DNA of 5,079 nucleotides. Origin: Actinomycetales bacterium (lineage in GTDB: Bacteria > Actinomycetota > Actinomycetes > Mycobacteriales > Mycobacteriaceae). Position numbers and translations under genes: made by a program. Location: the NCBI GenBank assembly GCA_012841845.1, contig DUTZ01000032.1:1-5079 (forward strand), given 5' to 3'. Below are positions 4,595-5,079 of the stretch, one piece after another. How positions within the stretch are numbered: the first letter of the stretch is position 1; each line of letters opens with the position of its first letter. The notes below the pieces were generated by a model, which did not search any database, was not told where the DNA came from, and was given only the letters and a program-made list of their open reading frames with translations.

Positions 4595-5079
4595 ATGAGC
4601 ACGCAGTTGACGGTGACCCAGTGCGCGACGTGCGGCGTCGAGCACGCCGAACCGCTGCCGGAGGTGTGCCCGATCTGCGCGGACGAGCGCCAGTTCGTCC
4701 CGCCGTCGGGCCAGCGGTGGACCAGCCCCGCCGAGTCGCGCGCCGCCGGCGCCCACCTGGAGTTCGTCGAGCTGGAGACCGACGTGGTGGGGATCGTCCA
4801 GCGCTCGTGCCCGGGCATCGGGCAGAAGCCGGCACTCATCCGGACCGAGCACGGGAACGTGCTGGTCGAGGTGCCCAACATGATCAGCGACGAGGCGGTG
4901 GCGTCCGTGCGCGGCTGGGGCGGGATCGCCGCGATCATCGCCTCGCACCCGCACATGTACGGCGTACAGTCCCTGTGGTCGGCGGCCTTCGACGACGCCC
5001 CCGTCTACGTCTCCGCCGCCGACGAGCGGTGGCTGGGCCTGCGGCCGGCGAACACCGTGGTGTGGGGCGGCAGGGGCTC
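4595..5079 (+). CDS. Zinc-ribbon plus MBL-fold-like hydrolase, 3' truncated by window
   Basis: The first 161 residues of a protein whose end lies beyond the window. It opens with a four-cysteine zinc ribbon, Cys10-x2-Cys13 and Cys25-x2-Cys28, in the context CPICADERQFVPPSGQRWT. This arrangement marks a known group of bacterial and eukaryotic proteins annotated as MBL-fold hydrolases. Then come GIGQKPALI (75-83), HGNVLVEVPNMI (86-97), GGIAAIIASHPHMYG (109-123) and WSAAFDDAPVYVSAADERWL (128-147). The HPHMYG segment (His118, His120) stands where true MBL enzymes have HxHxDH. Asp-His is missing, as I recall is usual for this group, so a classical di-metal site is doubtful. No Shine-Dalgarno precedes the ATG. 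The biological role is unknown. The reading frame is open and uninterrupted to the edge. Confidence 0.85.
   Translation, partial: MSTQLTVTQCATCGVEHAEPLPEVCPICADERQFVPPSGQRWTSPAESRAAGAHLEFVELETDVVGIVQRSCPGIGQKPALIRTEHGNVLVEVPNMISDEAVASVRGWGGIAAIIASHPHMYGVQSLWSAAFDDAPVYVSAADERWLGLRPANTVVWGGRG

Noticed and set aside
3346..4956. A 536-codon open frame on the minus strand
   Set aside because: It runs antisense through the UlaG-like and zinc-ribbon genes and out of frame through the GyrI-like gene. The product is Arg/Pro/Ala/Gly-rich low-complexity sequence with no family motif. Long antisense frames are normal in DNA with GC-rich third positions.

Overview
The window is chromosomal DNA from a high-GC Gram-positive bacterium (Actinomycetota). 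The base composition, the strong G/C bias at third codon positions, the TANNNT-type -10 hexamers placed just before start codons and the protein families all point there. A Mycobacteriales or Nocardioides/Dietzia-like lineage is plausible, but the genus cannot be fixed from this sequence. There is no sign of a phage, IS element, CRISPR array, tRNA or rRNA. Seven genes fill almost all of the window, and gene order alternates between divergent and convergent pairs.

Left part (1-1145): a stand-alone Lrp/AsnC ligand-binding (RAM) domain protein (75-356, -) is divergent from an AIM24-family protein (410-1117, +). They share a 53-bp gap in which both genes appear to have a promoter that gives a leaderless mRNA.

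Middle part (1146-3136): a ketosteroid isomerase-like protein with all the classical catalytic residues (1146-1520, -) is divergent from a 12-TM sugar/H+ symporter of the MFS sugar porter family (1700-3136, +). The 179-bp gap between them is the most information-rich stretch in the window. It holds a near-perfect KstR-type palindrome (1577-1590), which is the operator of cholesterol-catabolism genes in mycobacteria and rhodococci. It also holds a CRP/GlxR-type site (1615-1630) on top of the -35 element of a good promoter for the transporter (TTGCGT-N17-TACGCT). The inferred picture is steroid-responsive control of the isomerase and cAMP/carbon-status control of the sugar transporter.

Right part (3152-5079): a GyrI-like effector-binding domain protein (3152-3769, -) is divergent from a UlaG-like metallo-beta-lactamase-fold hydrolase with complete metal ligands (3847-4509, +). 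A short gap with a 14-bp tandem repeat and a strong hairpin follows. The last gene is a zinc-ribbon protein with a degenerate MBL-like domain, cut by the window edge (4595-5079, +).

Five of the seven genes lack a Shine-Dalgarno sequence and have an NANNNT hexamer ending 6-8 nt before the ATG, so they are probably translated from leaderless transcripts. The isomerase and the transporter have 5' UTRs with ribosome binding sites. These are also the two genes with recognisable operators. I see no evidence of a wholly new multi-gene system. The best lead is the predicted KstR/CRP control region between the isomerase and the sugar transporter.
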